A stretch of 64,000 bases of DNA from Bradyrhizobium icense (GCF_001693385.1 NZ_CP016428.1:7192001-7256000), one strand, 5' to 3'. Shown: positions 1 to 10,280, counted from the stretch's first letter. The notes: generated from the letters alone by a model not told the origin. A program made the numbers and translations.

Positions 1-1138
1 TGCCGGGTCCGCCGCCTGGGCGGACGCGCTGCTGTTGTCGTTTGCACAGGGCGGCTACGTCCAGGCCCACCCGGCCATCCTGCAGCCAGCCGAGCCGTTT
101 CTCGACCTCTCCGGCGAGGACATCCGCAAGAGCCTTTACCTCACGACCGACGCTTCCGGGGAGGAACTCTGCCTGCGCCCCGACCTCACCATTCCGGTGG
201 CGCGGGACTATCTCGCGTCGGGACGCGCCGGCCAGCCAGCCGGGTTCAGCTATCTCGGGCCGGTGTTCCGCTATCGCGGCGGCGGGCCCAGCGAATTCCT
301 GCAGGCCGGCATCGAATCCTTCGGCCGCCAGGACCGCGCCGCGGCGGATGCCGAAATGCTGGCGCTGGCGCTGGAAGCGACTTCGGCTTTCGGATTGCAG
401 GATGTCGAAATCCGCACCGGGGACGTAGCGCTGTTCAATGCGCTGATCGACGCGCTCGAGCTCTATCCCGTCTGGCGGCGGCGGCTGATCAAGGATTTCA
501 ACCGCAAGGTCAGCCTCGCCGAGGACATCGAACGGCTGACGCTTGCGACCGCGCCGGGCCATAATGAATATGAGGGCGTGCTGGCGGCGCTCGCCGGCTC
601 CGACCGCAAGGCAGCGCTGGCGCTGGTCACCGATTTGATGTCGATCGCCGGCACCACCAATGTCGGCGGACGCACGGTCGACGAAATCGCCGACCGCTTC
701 CTCGAACGATCGACCTTGAAAGGCGGCGCTCTGCCGCGCGACGCGCTCGATATTATCAAGCGCTTCCTCGCGATTGCGGGCGATCCCGATGAATCGGTGG
801 CGCAACTGCGCGCGCTGGCATCAGACGCCAAGCTCGATCTTGCGCCGGCGATCGACCAGCTCGAAAGCCGCGTCGGCTTCATGGCCGCGCGCGGCATCGA
901 CACCAAGCGGACGCGCTTTTCCACCTCGTTCGGCCGCGGGCTCGACTACTACACCGGGTTCGAATTCGAGCTGCATGCCAAGGGTAATGGCGTCGAGCCG
1001 CTGGTGGGGGGCGGTCGCTATGATGGCCTGATGACGCAACTCGGATCGCCGACGCCGATTCCGGCGGTCGGATTCTCGGTGTGGATCGAGGCCTTGATTC
1101 AGCACGGCAAGCCCGCCTCGCAAGGGAGCGCCGCATGA
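1..1138 (+). CDS. hisZ: ATP phosphoribosyltransferase regulatory subunit HisZ (5' partial)
   Basis: HisZ is a catalytically inactive paralogue of histidyl-tRNA synthetase that partners HisG in the first step of histidine biosynthesis in the cytoplasm. The reading frame is open from the first complete codon at position 2, so the true start lies upstream of the window; 378 residues are visible. The class II synthetase core is recognisable: the stretch [16 protein letters not shown], the motif-2-like [12 protein letters not shown] and YLGPVFRYR, and the glycine-rich [10 protein letters not shown] near the C-terminus. Its stop overlaps the hisG start by four bases (ATGA), which implies translational coupling. 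Identification is firm; only the N-terminus is missing. Confidence 0.95.
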   Translation, partial: AGSAAWADALLLSFAQGGYVQAHPAILQPAEPFLDLSGEDIRKSLYLTTDASGEELCLRPDLTIPVARDYLASGRAGQPAGFSYLGPVFRYRGGGPSEFLQAGIESFGRQDRAAADAEMLALALEATSAFGLQDVEIRTGDVALFNALIDALELYPVWRRRLIKDFNRKVSLAEDIERLTLATAPGHNEYEGVLAALAGSDRKAALALVTDLMSIAGTTNVGGRTVDEIADRFLERSTLKGGALPRDALDIIKRFLAIAGDPDESVAQLRALASDAKLDLAPAIDQLESRVGFMAARGIDTKRTRFSTSFGRGLDYYTGFEFELHAKGNGVEPLVGGGRYDGLMTQLGSPTPIPAVGFSVWIEALIQHGKPASQGSAA

Positions 1139-2112
1139 GCGCCCCCTTCGTCCTCGCCGTTCCCTCCAAGGGCCGCCTGCAGGAAAACGCCGAGGCGTTT
1201 TTCACGCGCGCCGGCCTTTCGCTGGCAAAACCGCGCGGCGCGCGCGACTATCGCGGCACCATTGCAGGACTCGACAACGTCGAGATCGCCTATCTCTCGG
1301 CCAGCGAGATCGCTTCGCAGCTTGCGCGCGGCATGGTGCATCTTGGCGTCACCGGCGAAGATCTGCTGCGCGAAAGCATCCCCGATGCCGACAAGCGCGT
1401 GCTGCTGATCGACAGCCTCGGCTTCGGCAGCGCAAATGTCGTCGTCGCGGTGCCGCAGGCCTGGATCGACGTCCGCACCATGGCCGATCTCGATGATGTC
1501 ACGACAGGCTTCCGCGCCCAGCATAACCGGCGGATGCGGGTCGCTACCAAATACATCAACCTGACGCGCAACTTCTTTGCTTCCCACGGCGTGGTCGACT
1601 ACCGCATCGTCGAAAGCGCCGGCGCCACCGAAGGCGCGCCCGCCGTCGGTACCGCCGAGATGATCGTCGACATCACGACGACAGGCGCGACGCTCGCCGC
1701 CAACGGGCTGAAGGTGCTCGACGACGGCGTGATCCTGCGCAGCCAGGCCAATCTCGTGGCATCCCGCGATGCCGACTGGTCGGCAGAGGCCCGCGAGACC
1801 GCGCGCGTGATTCTCGATCATATTGCCGCGCGCGCGCGGGCCAGCAAATATCGCGAGGTGCGCACACGTTTCGCCGGCTGCAACGCGGCGTTGCTTAACG
1901 AGGCGCATAACCGTTTTGGCGTGGTGGCGCCGTTCGGCGGGCCGACCTCGTCCGGCATGCTCACGCTGCACTGCCCACCGATGCATCTTTACGCGCTCGG
2001 CAGTTTCCTGCGCGAGCATGGCGCCGACACGGTTTCGATTGCCTCGCTCGACTATGTGCTCGACCGAGAAAACCCGCTATTTGCCAGGCTCGAGGCGTTC
2101 CTGCGGCAATAA
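1135..2112 (+). CDS. hisG: ATP phosphoribosyltransferase catalytic subunit HisG
   Basis: HisG condenses ATP with PRPP to phosphoribosyl-ATP, the committed step of histidine synthesis. The start is the ATG overlapping the hisZ stop; the frame stays open further upstream but that part lies inside hisZ. The N-terminus reads [17 protein letters not shown], typical of HisG, and the PRPP-binding loop region ([21 protein letters not shown]) is present near residues 190-210. At 325 residues it is about 100 longer than the usual short HisG that works with HisZ. The extra C-terminal part (about residues 230-325) may be an ACT-like or divergent regulatory domain. Family assignment is secure; the nature of the tail is inference. 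Confidence 0.95.
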   Translation: MSAPFVLAVPSKGRLQENAEAFFTRAGLSLAKPRGARDYRGTIAGLDNVEIAYLSASEIASQLARGMVHLGVTGEDLLRESIPDADKRVLLIDSLGFGSANVVVAVPQAWIDVRTMADLDDVTTGFRAQHNRRMRVATKYINLTRNFFASHGVVDYRIVESAGATEGAPAVGTAEMIVDITTTGATLAANGLKVLDDGVILRSQANLVASRDADWSAEARETARVILDHIAARARASKYREVRTRFAGCNAALLNEAHNRFGVVAPFGGPTSSGMLTLHCPPMHLYALGSFLREHGADTVSIASLDYVLDRENPLFARLEAFLRQ

Positions 2113-2187
2113 GGCCGCCGTTTCGTTCATCGTTGCGACAGCTTCTCGCAGGTAACATATACGGTTGAATAATCTGGGACCTGATCG

Positions 2188-3231
2188 ATGACGCTCGGCT
2201 CTGACGTTTCCCGCCTGACGACCACCGCCTCCAGCGCGGCGGCAAAGGGGCTGTCGATCGTCGTGCCGCTGTACAACGAGGCGGCAGGCCTCGCCTTGCT
2301 GCACGAGCGGTTGATCGGCCTCGCCAGAACGCTGAAGGCGCGTTACAGCCTTACCTGCGAAGTGGTCTATGTCGACGACGGCAGCGCCGACGACACGCTG
2401 GCGATCGCGCGCGCGCTTAAGCCCGATGCGCTCGACGTCCAGGTGGTGTCGCTGTCGCGCAACTTCGGCAAGGAGGCCGCGCTGATGGCGGGGCTCGACC
2501 ATGCACGGCTCGGCGCGATCCTGTTCATGGATGGCGACGGCCAGCATCCGCCAGACCTGGTCGAGAAGCTCGTCGCGCACTGGATCGATGATGGCTACGA
2601 CGTCGTCTACACGGCGAAGGCGCATCGCGACAATGAATCGTTCCTGCGCCGCCAGGCGGTGCACGGCTTCTACGCGCTGATCAATTGGGGAGCGCGGCAG
2701 AAGATTCCCGAGGACGCCGGCGATTTCCGCCTGCTGTCGCCGCGCGCGGCCGCAGCGCTGCGCCAACTTCCCGAACGCAACCGCTTCTTCAAGGGCCTGT
2801 CGAACTGGATCGGCTTCCGCCAGATCCGCGTTGATTACGAGCCGGCGCCGCGCGCGCATGGCGTCACGACGTTCAGCCCGGGCCGGCTGATCGGCCTGTC
2901 GATCGAGGGACTGACGTCGTTCTCGGTGGCGCCGCTGCGCTTTGCGAGCCTGCTCGGCGTGCTGCTCGCCATCAGCGCCTTCCTGTTCGGCCTCACCATT
3001 CTCTGGGAAGTCTGGACCACCGGCAAGCAGGTCCCCGGCTATCCCTCGCTGATGATCGGCATGATGACGATCGGCGGCGTGCAACTCATCATGATCGGTA
3101 TCGTCGGCGAATATATCGGCAAGATCCTCTCCGAGCTGAAGGCGCGTCCGATCTATTTCGTCGCCGAGCACAACGAGAAGCGCGCCGACGGCGAGACGAC
3201 GGCCAGCACCGAGCGGACCGCCGCCGAATGA
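2188..3231 (+). CDS. Family 2 glycosyltransferase, membrane-anchored (GtrB/ArnC/DPM1-like)
   Basis: The N-terminal GT-A domain contains LSIVVPLYNE (about residues 22-31), VYVDDGSADDT and the metal-binding DGDGQHP near residue 115, as in transferases that move a sugar from a nucleotide donor to a polyprenyl phosphate. Two hydrophobic helices follow near residues 250-310 (LLGVLLAISAFLFGLTILW and a second GVQLIMIGIVGEYIGK). This is the usual membrane anchor of the GtrB/ArnC group. The stop overlaps the next gene, a ChbG/HpnK deacetylase, by four bases. The pair therefore probably acts on one lipid-linked sugar at the inner membrane. Donor and acceptor cannot be read from the sequence. Confidence 0.87.
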   Translation: MTLGSDVSRLTTTASSAAAKGLSIVVPLYNEAAGLALLHERLIGLARTLKARYSLTCEVVYVDDGSADDTLAIARALKPDALDVQVVSLSRNFGKEAALMAGLDHARLGAILFMDGDGQHPPDLVEKLVAHWIDDGYDVVYTAKAHRDNESFLRRQAVHGFYALINWGARQKIPEDAGDFRLLSPRAAAALRQLPERNRFFKGLSNWIGFRQIRVDYEPAPRAHGVTTFSPGRLIGLSIEGLTSFSVAPLRFASLLGVLLAISAFLFGLTILWEVWTTGKQVPGYPSLMIGMMTIGGVQLIMIGIVGEYIGKILSELKARPIYFVAEHNEKRADGETTASTERTAAE

Positions 3232-4064
3232 ACGATGCCGCGCCGCCGCGCCGGATCTGGCTGTGCGCCGACGATTACGGGCTGGCCGAAGGCGTCAACC
3301 GCGCCATTCGCGATTTGATCTCACGCGGCCGTCTCAATGCCACCTCTGTCATGGTGGTGGCACCTGCGATCGGGCGCGCCGAAGTCGCCGCGCTGCAGGA
3401 GGTGGCCGCGGCGAGCCCACGCTGCGCCATCGGGCTGCACGCGACGCTGACGGCGCCGTTTCGTCCGCTGACGATGCACTTCAGGCCGGTCGATGGCGGC
3501 TTGTTTTTGCCGTTTCCGAAATTGCTGCGGGCGGGCCTGTTGCGGCGGCTCGATCCTGAAATGATCGAAGACGAACTCGCCGCTCAGCTTGCCGCCTTCG
3601 AGGACCTGTTCGGCCGCGCGCCCGATTTCGTCGACGGCCACCAGCACGCACAACTCTTCCCGGGCGTGCGCGACGCTTTTCTGCGCGTCGTGAAGGAGGC
3701 CGCCCCCAACGCCTGGGTTCGCCAGGGCGGACGTCTCAAACCGTCGCTCGACGCGCCCAAGGCCTTGGTGCTCGACATTCTCAGCGCGCAATTTCGCAAG
3801 CGCGCCACCCACGCAAAAATCCCGTTCAACCCCGCCTTCGCCGGCGCCTATGATTTTTCGAAAGAGTCCGATTTCGGCGCGCTGATGGGTAAGTTCCTCG
3901 AAGGGCTGCCCGAAAGCGGGCTGGTGATGTGCCACCCTGGCTTTGTCGACGAAACGCTCGAGAGTCTCGATCCCCTGACCACCCAGCGCGAGGTGGAACA
4001 TGCGTTTCTGGCAGGTGATCGCTTCCCGACATTGCTGGCGGCGAATAAAGTTACGTTGAGTTGA
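3228..4064 (+). CDS. ChbG/HpnK (YdjC-like) family deacetylase
   Basis: A 278-residue protein with the YdjC/ChbG fold signature: WLCADDYGLAEGVNRAI near the N-terminus gives the metal-binding Asp pair, IGLHATLTAP a conserved His, and FVDGHQHAQLFPGVRDAF the catalytic HxH region. The family removes N-acetyl groups from sugars: ChbG acts on chitobiose, and HpnK is associated with hopanoid synthesis. Its start codon overlaps the stop of the upstream glycosyltransferase, so the pair is likely translated together. I infer deacetylation of a sugar attached by that transferase. No other hopanoid gene is in the window, so a hopanoid role is only one option. Confidence 0.85.
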   Translation: MNDAAPPRRIWLCADDYGLAEGVNRAIRDLISRGRLNATSVMVVAPAIGRAEVAALQEVAAASPRCAIGLHATLTAPFRPLTMHFRPVDGGLFLPFPKLLRAGLLRRLDPEMIEDELAAQLAAFEDLFGRAPDFVDGHQHAQLFPGVRDAFLRVVKEAAPNAWVRQGGRLKPSLDAPKALVLDILSAQFRKRATHAKIPFNPAFAGAYDFSKESDFGALMGKFLEGLPESGLVMCHPGFVDETLESLDPLTTQREVEHAFLAGDRFPTLLAANKVTLS

Positions 4065-4198
4065 CGAGAAATTCGGGAAATCCGCCTGGCGTTTTGTCGC
4101 ATACCAAAATTTAATTCGGCCACCCACTACTTGCGTCACAAAGCCCTCCTTACATCTTTCCCGCGCGTCGCTGGGATTTCGACGCGAGGGAGAGGGCC

Positions 4199-5002
4199 AT
4201 GACACCGCAAGAACGCCAACTGATTGACGATCTTTTCGACCGCCTCGCCAAGCTAGAAAGCGCCAAGCGCGATCCGGAAGCAATGTCGGCGATCATGCAG
4301 GGCCTGCTCAACGCGCCCAATGCGGTGTATGCGCTGGTGCAAACCGCGCTGGTGCAGGACGAAGCACTGAAGCGCGCCGACATGCGCATCCAGGAATTGG
4401 AAGCGGCGGCGGATCAGCAAAACCAATCCGGCGGCTTCCTCGATTCGATGCGCGATGCAATTTTCGGGCAGAACCAGCCGCAAGGCGCGTCGGGTTCGGT
4501 ACCGAACGTCCGCGCGCCCGACATGGGCGGCCGTCCGACCTGGAACAGCGGTCAGGTGCTGCAACAGAGCCAGGCGCCCGGACAGTATAATCAGCCGGCC
4601 TATGGCCAGCCTTCGGGCGGCGCGCAGCAATCGCCGTTCGGCGGCGGTGGCGGCTCGTTCCTCGGAACGGCAGCGGCGGCCGCGGCCGGCGTGGTCGGCG
4701 GATCGCTGCTGGCCAACAGCATTCGAGGGATGATGGGCGGCGGCAACCACCAGGCGTTCGGCGACACGGCGAACCACCGCGGCGGCGTCGAAGACCGCAG
4801 GCCGTGGGGCGATCAATCCGGCGGCGATCTGGCGCGCGAGGCCGGCATCAACGACATCGGGTCATCGAGCCGCCGCGCCGACAACAATGATGACAATGGT
4901 TCGCGGCAGGGGTTCTTCGATTCTGCGTCGCACGACGAAGACGACATGGATCACGATGGTGACGGTTTTGACGGTGATGACGGCGACAGCGATTACGCGT
5001 GA
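4199..5002 (+). CDS. DUF2076 domain-containing protein
   Basis: The protein opens with MTPQERQLIDDLFDRLAKLE and an Asp/Glu-rich helical region, which is the DUF2076 signature. A Gln/Gly-rich linker follows (about residues 120-155), then an Ala/Gly-rich segment that could insert in a membrane (FLGTAAAAAAGVVGGSLLANSI). The C-terminal 25 or so residues are almost entirely Asp, Gly and Glu. A strong GGGAGAGGG ribosome-binding site precedes the ATG. The gene stands alone and ends at a classic terminator. Molecular function is unknown; the acidic tail suggests cation binding or a protein-protein contact. Confidence 0.85.
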   Translation: MTPQERQLIDDLFDRLAKLESAKRDPEAMSAIMQGLLNAPNAVYALVQTALVQDEALKRADMRIQELEAAADQQNQSGGFLDSMRDAIFGQNQPQGASGSVPNVRAPDMGGRPTWNSGQVLQQSQAPGQYNQPAYGQPSGGAQQSPFGGGGGSFLGTAAAAAAGVVGGSLLANSIRGMMGGGNHQAFGDTANHRGGVEDRRPWGDQSGGDLAREAGINDIGSSSRRADNNDDNGSRQGFFDSASHDEDDMDHDGDGFDGDDGDSDYA

Positions 5003-5024
5003 CGCGCGCCGGACCTAAAAGGAG

Positions 5025-5055
5025 AAACGGCCGCCCGATCGGGCGGCCGTTTTTT
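5025..5055 (+). terminator. Rho-independent terminator after the DUF2076 gene
   Basis: An 11-bp perfect G+C stem, CGGCCGCCCGA paired with its complement (5028-5049), is followed at once by six T residues. It lies about 25 bases after the stop codon. Confidence 0.9.
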
Positions 5056-5061
5056 GTGACC

Positions 5062-5226
5062 GTCGTCCCTGACAAGCAAGCGGGTCGCGCGAATGCGCGC
5101 CCGACGACAGGCTCCGCGCGATCAGGGCCCCATAACCACAGATGCCTGTTGTGGCAGAGGCTGTACCGCTATCTCGCACAACAACGAGCAGTGGTGGTTG
5201 TGGGTCCCTGCGTTCGCAGGGACGAC
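5062..5226. repeat. Intergenic palindromic repeat element, about 165 bp
   Basis: The ends are 10-bp inverted repeats, GTCGTCCCTG at 5062-5071 and CAGGGACGAC at 5217-5226. The interior has no plausible gene. It resembles the small mobile-looking palindromic repeats scattered through Bradyrhizobium genomes and sits between two convergent genes. Confidence 0.6.
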
Positions 5227-5258
5227 ATTGTTTTCGCGGCTTCACTCTTGCTCAACAA

Positions 5259-6059
5259 TCAAATCACCACCACCTTCGCGCCGACGCCGACGCGGCCGTA
5301 GAGATCGATGACGTCCTCGTTGCGCATGCGGATGCAGCCGGACGAGACGTTGGTGCCGATAGTCCAGGGCTCGTTGGAGCCGTGGATGCGATAGAGCGAC
5401 GATCCCAGATACATCGCGCGCGCGCCGAGCGGATTTTGCGGGCCGCCTTCCATGTACCGTGGCAGATCGGGGCGGCGCGCCAGCATTTCCGGCGGCGGCG
5501 TCCAGGCCGGCCATTCCTTTTTCGCCGAAATCGTCTTGACGCCGGACCAGGTGAAGCCGGGGCGGCCGACGCCGACGCCGTAGCGCAGCGCCTTACCGTC
5601 GCCCTGGACCAGGAACAGGAACTTGTTCGGCGTGTCGATCACGATGGTGCCCGGGCTTTCCTTGCCGTGATACTCGACCACCTGCTTTTCATATTTCGGA
5701 TCGAGCCGGTGCTGGGCGGGATCGAACGCTTCCTCCTCCTCGCGCCGCATCGACTGCTGCGGATCCATCGGCGGCAGCAGCGTGCGCCGGCCGGCATATC
5801 CGTAGTCGGGTTGCTGCTGGTAGACGGACTGCTGATAACGCCCGCCCTGGGGCGCATCGCCGAACAGGAATTCGATGAAGCCGCCGCCCATATTGGAGCG
5901 TTCGGCAGCGGCTACGCGCACCGGCACCGGCGGCGCGGGCTGGCGGGCGTAGATCACGGTGGGCTCGGCTGATGATGAGGCGTCGATCGCCGCAGCCTCA
6001 CTGGCAAGGCAAAGACAAGACCCGCTCGCAAGGAGCGCAACAAAAATTTTTCCGGACAT
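5259..6059 (-). CDS. L,D-transpeptidase (ErfK/YbiS/YcfS/YnhG family)
   Basis: A secreted peptidoglycan-modifying enzyme. The N-terminus is a signal peptide (MSGKIFVALLASGSCLCLAS). A Gln/Tyr-rich linker leads to the YkuD catalytic domain in the second half. The active-site motif is clear: YRIHGSNEP with the catalytic His near residue 225, then SSGCIRM with the nucleophilic Cys near residue 241. Such enzymes make 3-3 cross-links between meso-diaminopimelate residues or attach proteins to peptidoglycan. The length of 266 residues suits a single catalytic domain plus linker. The gene is monocistronic. Substrate choice (cross-link or protein anchoring) cannot be told. Confidence 0.92.
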   Translation of the reverse strand: MSGKIFVALLASGSCLCLASEAAAIDASSSAEPTVIYARQPAPPVPVRVAAAERSNMGGGFIEFLFGDAPQGGRYQQSVYQQQPDYGYAGRRTLLPPMDPQQSMRREEEEAFDPAQHRLDPKYEKQVVEYHGKESPGTIVIDTPNKFLFLVQGDGKALRYGVGVGRPGFTWSGVKTISAKKEWPAWTPPPEMLARRPDLPRYMEGGPQNPLGARAMYLGSSLYRIHGSNEPWTIGTNVSSGCIRMRNEDVIDLYGRVGVGAKVVVI

Positions 6060-6364
6060 CGACGTACTCTGTACTGTTCGTCACTGCGGGTTCGCGGGCG
6101 GCGCGACGAACGCCGCTGCACGCGATCAATACAAATCAAAACCTAATCGGTTTGGTAAACGGAAGCCGCGTTTTGATTCACCACGTCGGCAGGCGCGTCT
6201 GGATTTGTCCGGTAGCGTTTATTTTGGGTGAACGCGCACCCCTCATGGTTAATCGTTGGTGTGCGCCCGCATGCAAAGCGCCGACGCACGATATCGCGCC
6301 GTGAACCTGACGTTAAATCGCCATGGTTTAAAACACCCAGGCAATGAAGGGGTGGGAAAAACTC
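6060..6364. other. Intergenic region between divergent L,D-transpeptidase and CheZ-like genes
   Basis: About 305 bases, less G+C-rich than the flanking genes in the middle (AATACAAATCAAAACCTAAT around 6128-6147). It must carry the two divergent promoters, but I could not fix a -35/-10 pair with confidence. No credible small ORF or RNA gene was seen. Confidence 0.5.
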
Positions 6365-7141
6365 ATGTCGGTAAGTCGCAAACGTTTTCGTATCGAACAA
6401 GCCATTCTGGGCGATACGCCAATTGTCATGCCTGCAGTCGAAGGCGGCGAGATCGGCCCGATGCATCGCGAGATCATGGCCGAACTGCGCGCGATCCGGG
6501 CACAGATGGCCGGCTTCGGCCACGCCCGCGCCGCTTCGACCGAGGGCGCGGACATGATCCGCGAAGTCGCCGAGTCCCACGCGCTTCTGGAAACCTATCG
6601 CGCGCAGATCGAGCAGTGCGAGAAGCTGAAGGTCGAACTCGATCTCATTCACGACGCCATCAACCGCACCAAGCGCGAAATCGCCACCCTGCACGGCAAG
6701 AGCTTTGACGGCCAGGAAATGGCCAAGGTCAACGGCGAACTCGGCGCCGTCGTCGGCGGCACCGAACAGGCCACCCAGCAGATCCTGGAAGCCACCGAAG
6801 CGATCGACCAGGCGGCGACCGCCCTCTCCAAGAACATCTCGCCCGACCAGCAGAAGCTGCTCAGCGAGGACATCCAGGAACGCGTCGTCTCGATTTTCGA
6901 AGCCTGCAACTTCCAGGACCTCACCGGCCAGCGCATCAGCAAGGTGATGACCACGATGAAGTTCATCGAGCAGCACATCTACACGATGATGGACATCTGG
7001 GGCGGCGTCGACGCCATCAAGGCGCACGCCCAGCCGATCGTCGATACCCGCGAAGGCGACGCCAAGCTGCTCAACGGCCCGAAGCTGGACGGCGACGCCG
7101 GCCACGCCTCGCAGGACGACATCGACGCCCTGTTCGATTGA
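6365..7141 (+). CDS. CheZ-like protein phosphatase / chemotaxis protein
   Basis: A mostly helical 258-residue protein. The stretch EACNFQDLTGQRISKVM (about residues 180-196) matches the CheZ catalytic helix, where a Gln and an acidic residue drive dephosphorylation of CheY-P. The C-terminus QDDIDALFD resembles the CheY-binding tail of CheZ. The central region is a probable long coiled coil. I chose the ATG at 6365 (MSVSRKRF), preceded by AAGGGGTGGG; an ATG 21 bases upstream lacks a good site. No other chemotaxis gene lies nearby, so its CheY partner is encoded elsewhere. Family call is good; an in vivo role in chemotaxis rather than another two-component system is inference. Confidence 0.82.
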   Translation: MSVSRKRFRIEQAILGDTPIVMPAVEGGEIGPMHREIMAELRAIRAQMAGFGHARAASTEGADMIREVAESHALLETYRAQIEQCEKLKVELDLIHDAINRTKREIATLHGKSFDGQEMAKVNGELGAVVGGTEQATQQILEATEAIDQAATALSKNISPDQQKLLSEDIQERVVSIFEACNFQDLTGQRISKVMTTMKFIEQHIYTMMDIWGGVDAIKAHAQPIVDTREGDAKLLNGPKLDGDAGHASQDDIDALFD

Positions 7142-7165
7142 TGGTGAACAGAGACCTAAGAATCA

Positions 7166-7194
7166 AAACGCCGGCATGATGCCGGCGTTTTTTT
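7166..7194 (+). terminator. Rho-independent terminator after the CheZ-like gene
   Basis: Stem ACGCCGGCAT / ATGCCGGCGT is followed by seven T residues, 25 bases after the stop codon. Confidence 0.9.
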
Positions 7195-7203
7195 GTTTTC
7201 GCT

Positions 7204-7244
7204 GTCATTCCGGGATGGTGCGTCAGCACCAGACCCGGAATGAC
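7204..7244. repeat. Short REP-like palindrome
   Basis: GTCATTCCGGG at 7204-7214 and its perfect complement CCCGGAATGAC at 7234-7244 enclose a 19-base spacer. The same end sequence recurs in the element at 62919-63024. Confidence 0.7.
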
Positions 7245-7262
7245 GGTGTGAAGTTGGCCGCC

Positions 7263-7778
7263 TCACGCCCGCGGCGCGCAGCGCACATACACCATGTTGC
7301 CGTAACGGACGGCGGCATCCTTTTCGATGAAGCGGGTCACCATCACGCGGCCGTCGAACGAGACGATCTCGCGGTCCTGGTCGCCGCCGGCGGGACCGGG
7401 CGGACCGATATAGTTCTTGCCGCTCGGGCTGCCCTTGAGGCGCAGTTCCTGCGGGGTGGCCTGGTCGGCCAGATGCATGACGACGCCGCCGCTGGCGCCG
7501 GCGCCGATCACGTAGGGCTGCTTGCACTGCCCGCGCGCGGCCGCCTCCGTGCGGGTGCGGTCATTGGGATTCTGGAACGAGGCGAGGCCCCAGCGGCCGA
7601 CGATCTCGTCGGAGCGGATGGTTGCGGGCATCTCGGGCGCAGCGGCGGGCTCGGCCTCGGGCGGCGGACTGGACGACAGCGATGGCAGGCTCATGCTGCT
7701 GCACGCCGCCAGCAAGATCGAAAGCGCCGACGCGATCGCCAGATTGGCAACCGTACGCGCACTACGTGAGCTGATCAT
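7263..7778 (-). CDS. Putative outer-membrane lipoprotein, conserved hypothetical
   Basis: The start at 7778 gives MISSRSARTVANLAI and then a lipobox, ILLAAC, so the Cys near residue 25 would be lipidated. A GGGGGAA ribosome-binding site precedes this ATG; the longer open frame to 7898 lacks support. After a Ser/Pro/Ala-rich linker comes a compact domain of about 110 residues beginning VGRWGLASFQNP and ending VRYGNMVYVRC. It resembles small alphaproteobacterial surface lipoproteins, but I do not recognise a named family. It is transcribed divergently from groES. Function unknown. Confidence 0.75.
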   Translation of the reverse strand: MISSRSARTVANLAIASALSILLAACSSMSLPSLSSSPPPEAEPAAAPEMPATIRSDEIVGRWGLASFQNPNDRTRTEAAARGQCKQPYVIGAGASGGVVMHLADQATPQELRLKGSPSGKNYIGPPGPAGGDQDREIVSFDGRVMVTRFIEKDAAVRYGNMVYVRCAPRA

Positions 7779-7938
7779 CGCATTCCCCCGAGCAAGTACT
7801 TGGCCGCTCCCGTCAGCAGCCAACCGCAAAAAGCCTGCCGGAGCAATGACGTCGGTTAAAATTACGCCACTGCACCGATTTGGTTTCCGAAGCACCATCC
7901 TATATTGGCCTCACCAAGGCTTTAACCCCCTTGTTTGC

Positions 7939-7967
7939 TTGACAGGATCGGCGCCAAGCCATATTCC
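7939..7967 (+). promoter_or_regulatory. Sigma-70-type promoter of groES-groEL
   Basis: TTGACA at 7939-7944 and TATTCC at 7962-7967 are separated by 17 bases. The predicted transcription start falls just before the CIRCE operator, the usual arrangement for groE operons. Confidence 0.75.
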
Positions 7968-7979
7968 CCGGCTCCACGT

Positions 7980-8006
7980 TTAGCACTCAAATACGACGAT
8001 TGCTAA
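7980..8006 (+). promoter_or_regulatory. CIRCE operator (HrcA-binding site)
   Basis: TTAGCACTC, nine bases, then GATTGCTAA. The consensus is TTAGCACTC-N9-GAGTGCTAA, so the left arm is perfect and the right arm has one mismatch. HrcA is expected to repress groES-groEL here until heat shock. The site lies at the predicted transcription start and about 115 bases upstream of groES. Confidence 0.92.
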
Positions 8007-8119
8007 GGGTCGTGCTGTCCCGCCCGGGGCGGCGTCGAATACCCGGCATTCCCAGCCATTTTCGAGTGGCACAGACCCGAAACCCAAGCCTCCCAGAGGA
8101 ACTTCAAAGAGGAGACGTC

Positions 8120-8416
8120 ATGGCTAAGACCAAATTCCGTCCACTGCACGACCGCGTCGTGGTGAAGCGCATCGATGCCGAAGAGAAGACCAAGGGTGGC
8201 ATCATCATTCCCGACAGCGCCAAGGAAAAGCCGTCGCAGGGCGAAGTCACCGCCGTGGGTCCGGGCGGCCGCGACGAGGCCGGCAAGCTGATTCCGATCG
8301 ACGTCAAGGTCGGCGACCGCGTGCTGTTCGGCAAGTGGTCGGGCACCGAAGTCAAGCTCGACGGCGAGGAACTCCTGATCATGAAGGAGTCCGACATCAT
8401 GGGCGTGCTGACTTAA
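8120..8416 (+). CDS. groES: Co-chaperonin GroES
   Basis: The 98-residue cap of the GroEL folding chamber. It starts [17 protein letters not shown], has the mobile-loop region [18 protein letters not shown] and ends [10 protein letters not shown], all standard for Cpn10. AGAGGAG lies about 7 bases before the ATG; the frame is open upstream but crosses the CIRCE element, so a longer start is excluded. It is the first gene of the groES-groEL operon under the promoter and CIRCE operator above. The spacing to groEL (159 bp) is enlarged by a repeat element. Confidence 0.98.
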   Translation: MAKTKFRPLHDRVVVKRIDAEEKTKGGIIIPDSAKEKPSQGEVTAVGPGGRDEAGKLIPIDVKVGDRVLFGKWSGTEVKLDGEELLIMKESDIMGVLT

Positions 8417-8450
8417 TTAGCGAAGCCGAAGCGGCGCCGCGCTCTCCTTC

Positions 8451-8528
8451 GTCATGCCCGGGCTTGACCCCGGGCATCCATCACCCTTCGAAGAAGATGG
8501 ATTGCCGGGCCGAGCCCGGCAATGACGG
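8451..8528. repeat. REP-like element between groES and groEL
   Basis: The element begins GTCATGCCCGGGCTTGACCC and ends CGAGCCCGGCAATGACGG, with a shared core of GGATTGCCGGG. It can fold into two adjacent hairpins. A second copy lies at 35404-35493 between the pirin and wrbA genes. Confidence 0.8.
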
Positions 8529-8563
8529 GTGAATGGAGCCGCCGCTGATTACCCCAATTTTAA

Positions 8564-10222
<1,659 letters not shown>

Positions 10223-10250
10223 ACCCCGCGCCTTCTCGCACCAACAGATC

Positions 10251-10280
10251 GAAGGCCGCCTCCGGGCGGCCTTCTTTTTT
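10251..10280 (+). terminator. Rho-independent terminator of the groES-groEL operon
   Basis: GAAGGCCGCC, loop TCCG, GGCGGCCTTC, then six T residues, 28 bases after the groEL stop. Confidence 0.92.

Noticed and set aside
1099..2019. 306-codon minus-strand frame opposite hisG
   Set aside because: Reverse-strand shadow of hisG; no motif, no ribosome-binding site.
8000..8119. Longer groES start at 8000
   Set aside because: It lies within the CIRCE operator and leader; a strong site exists at 8120.
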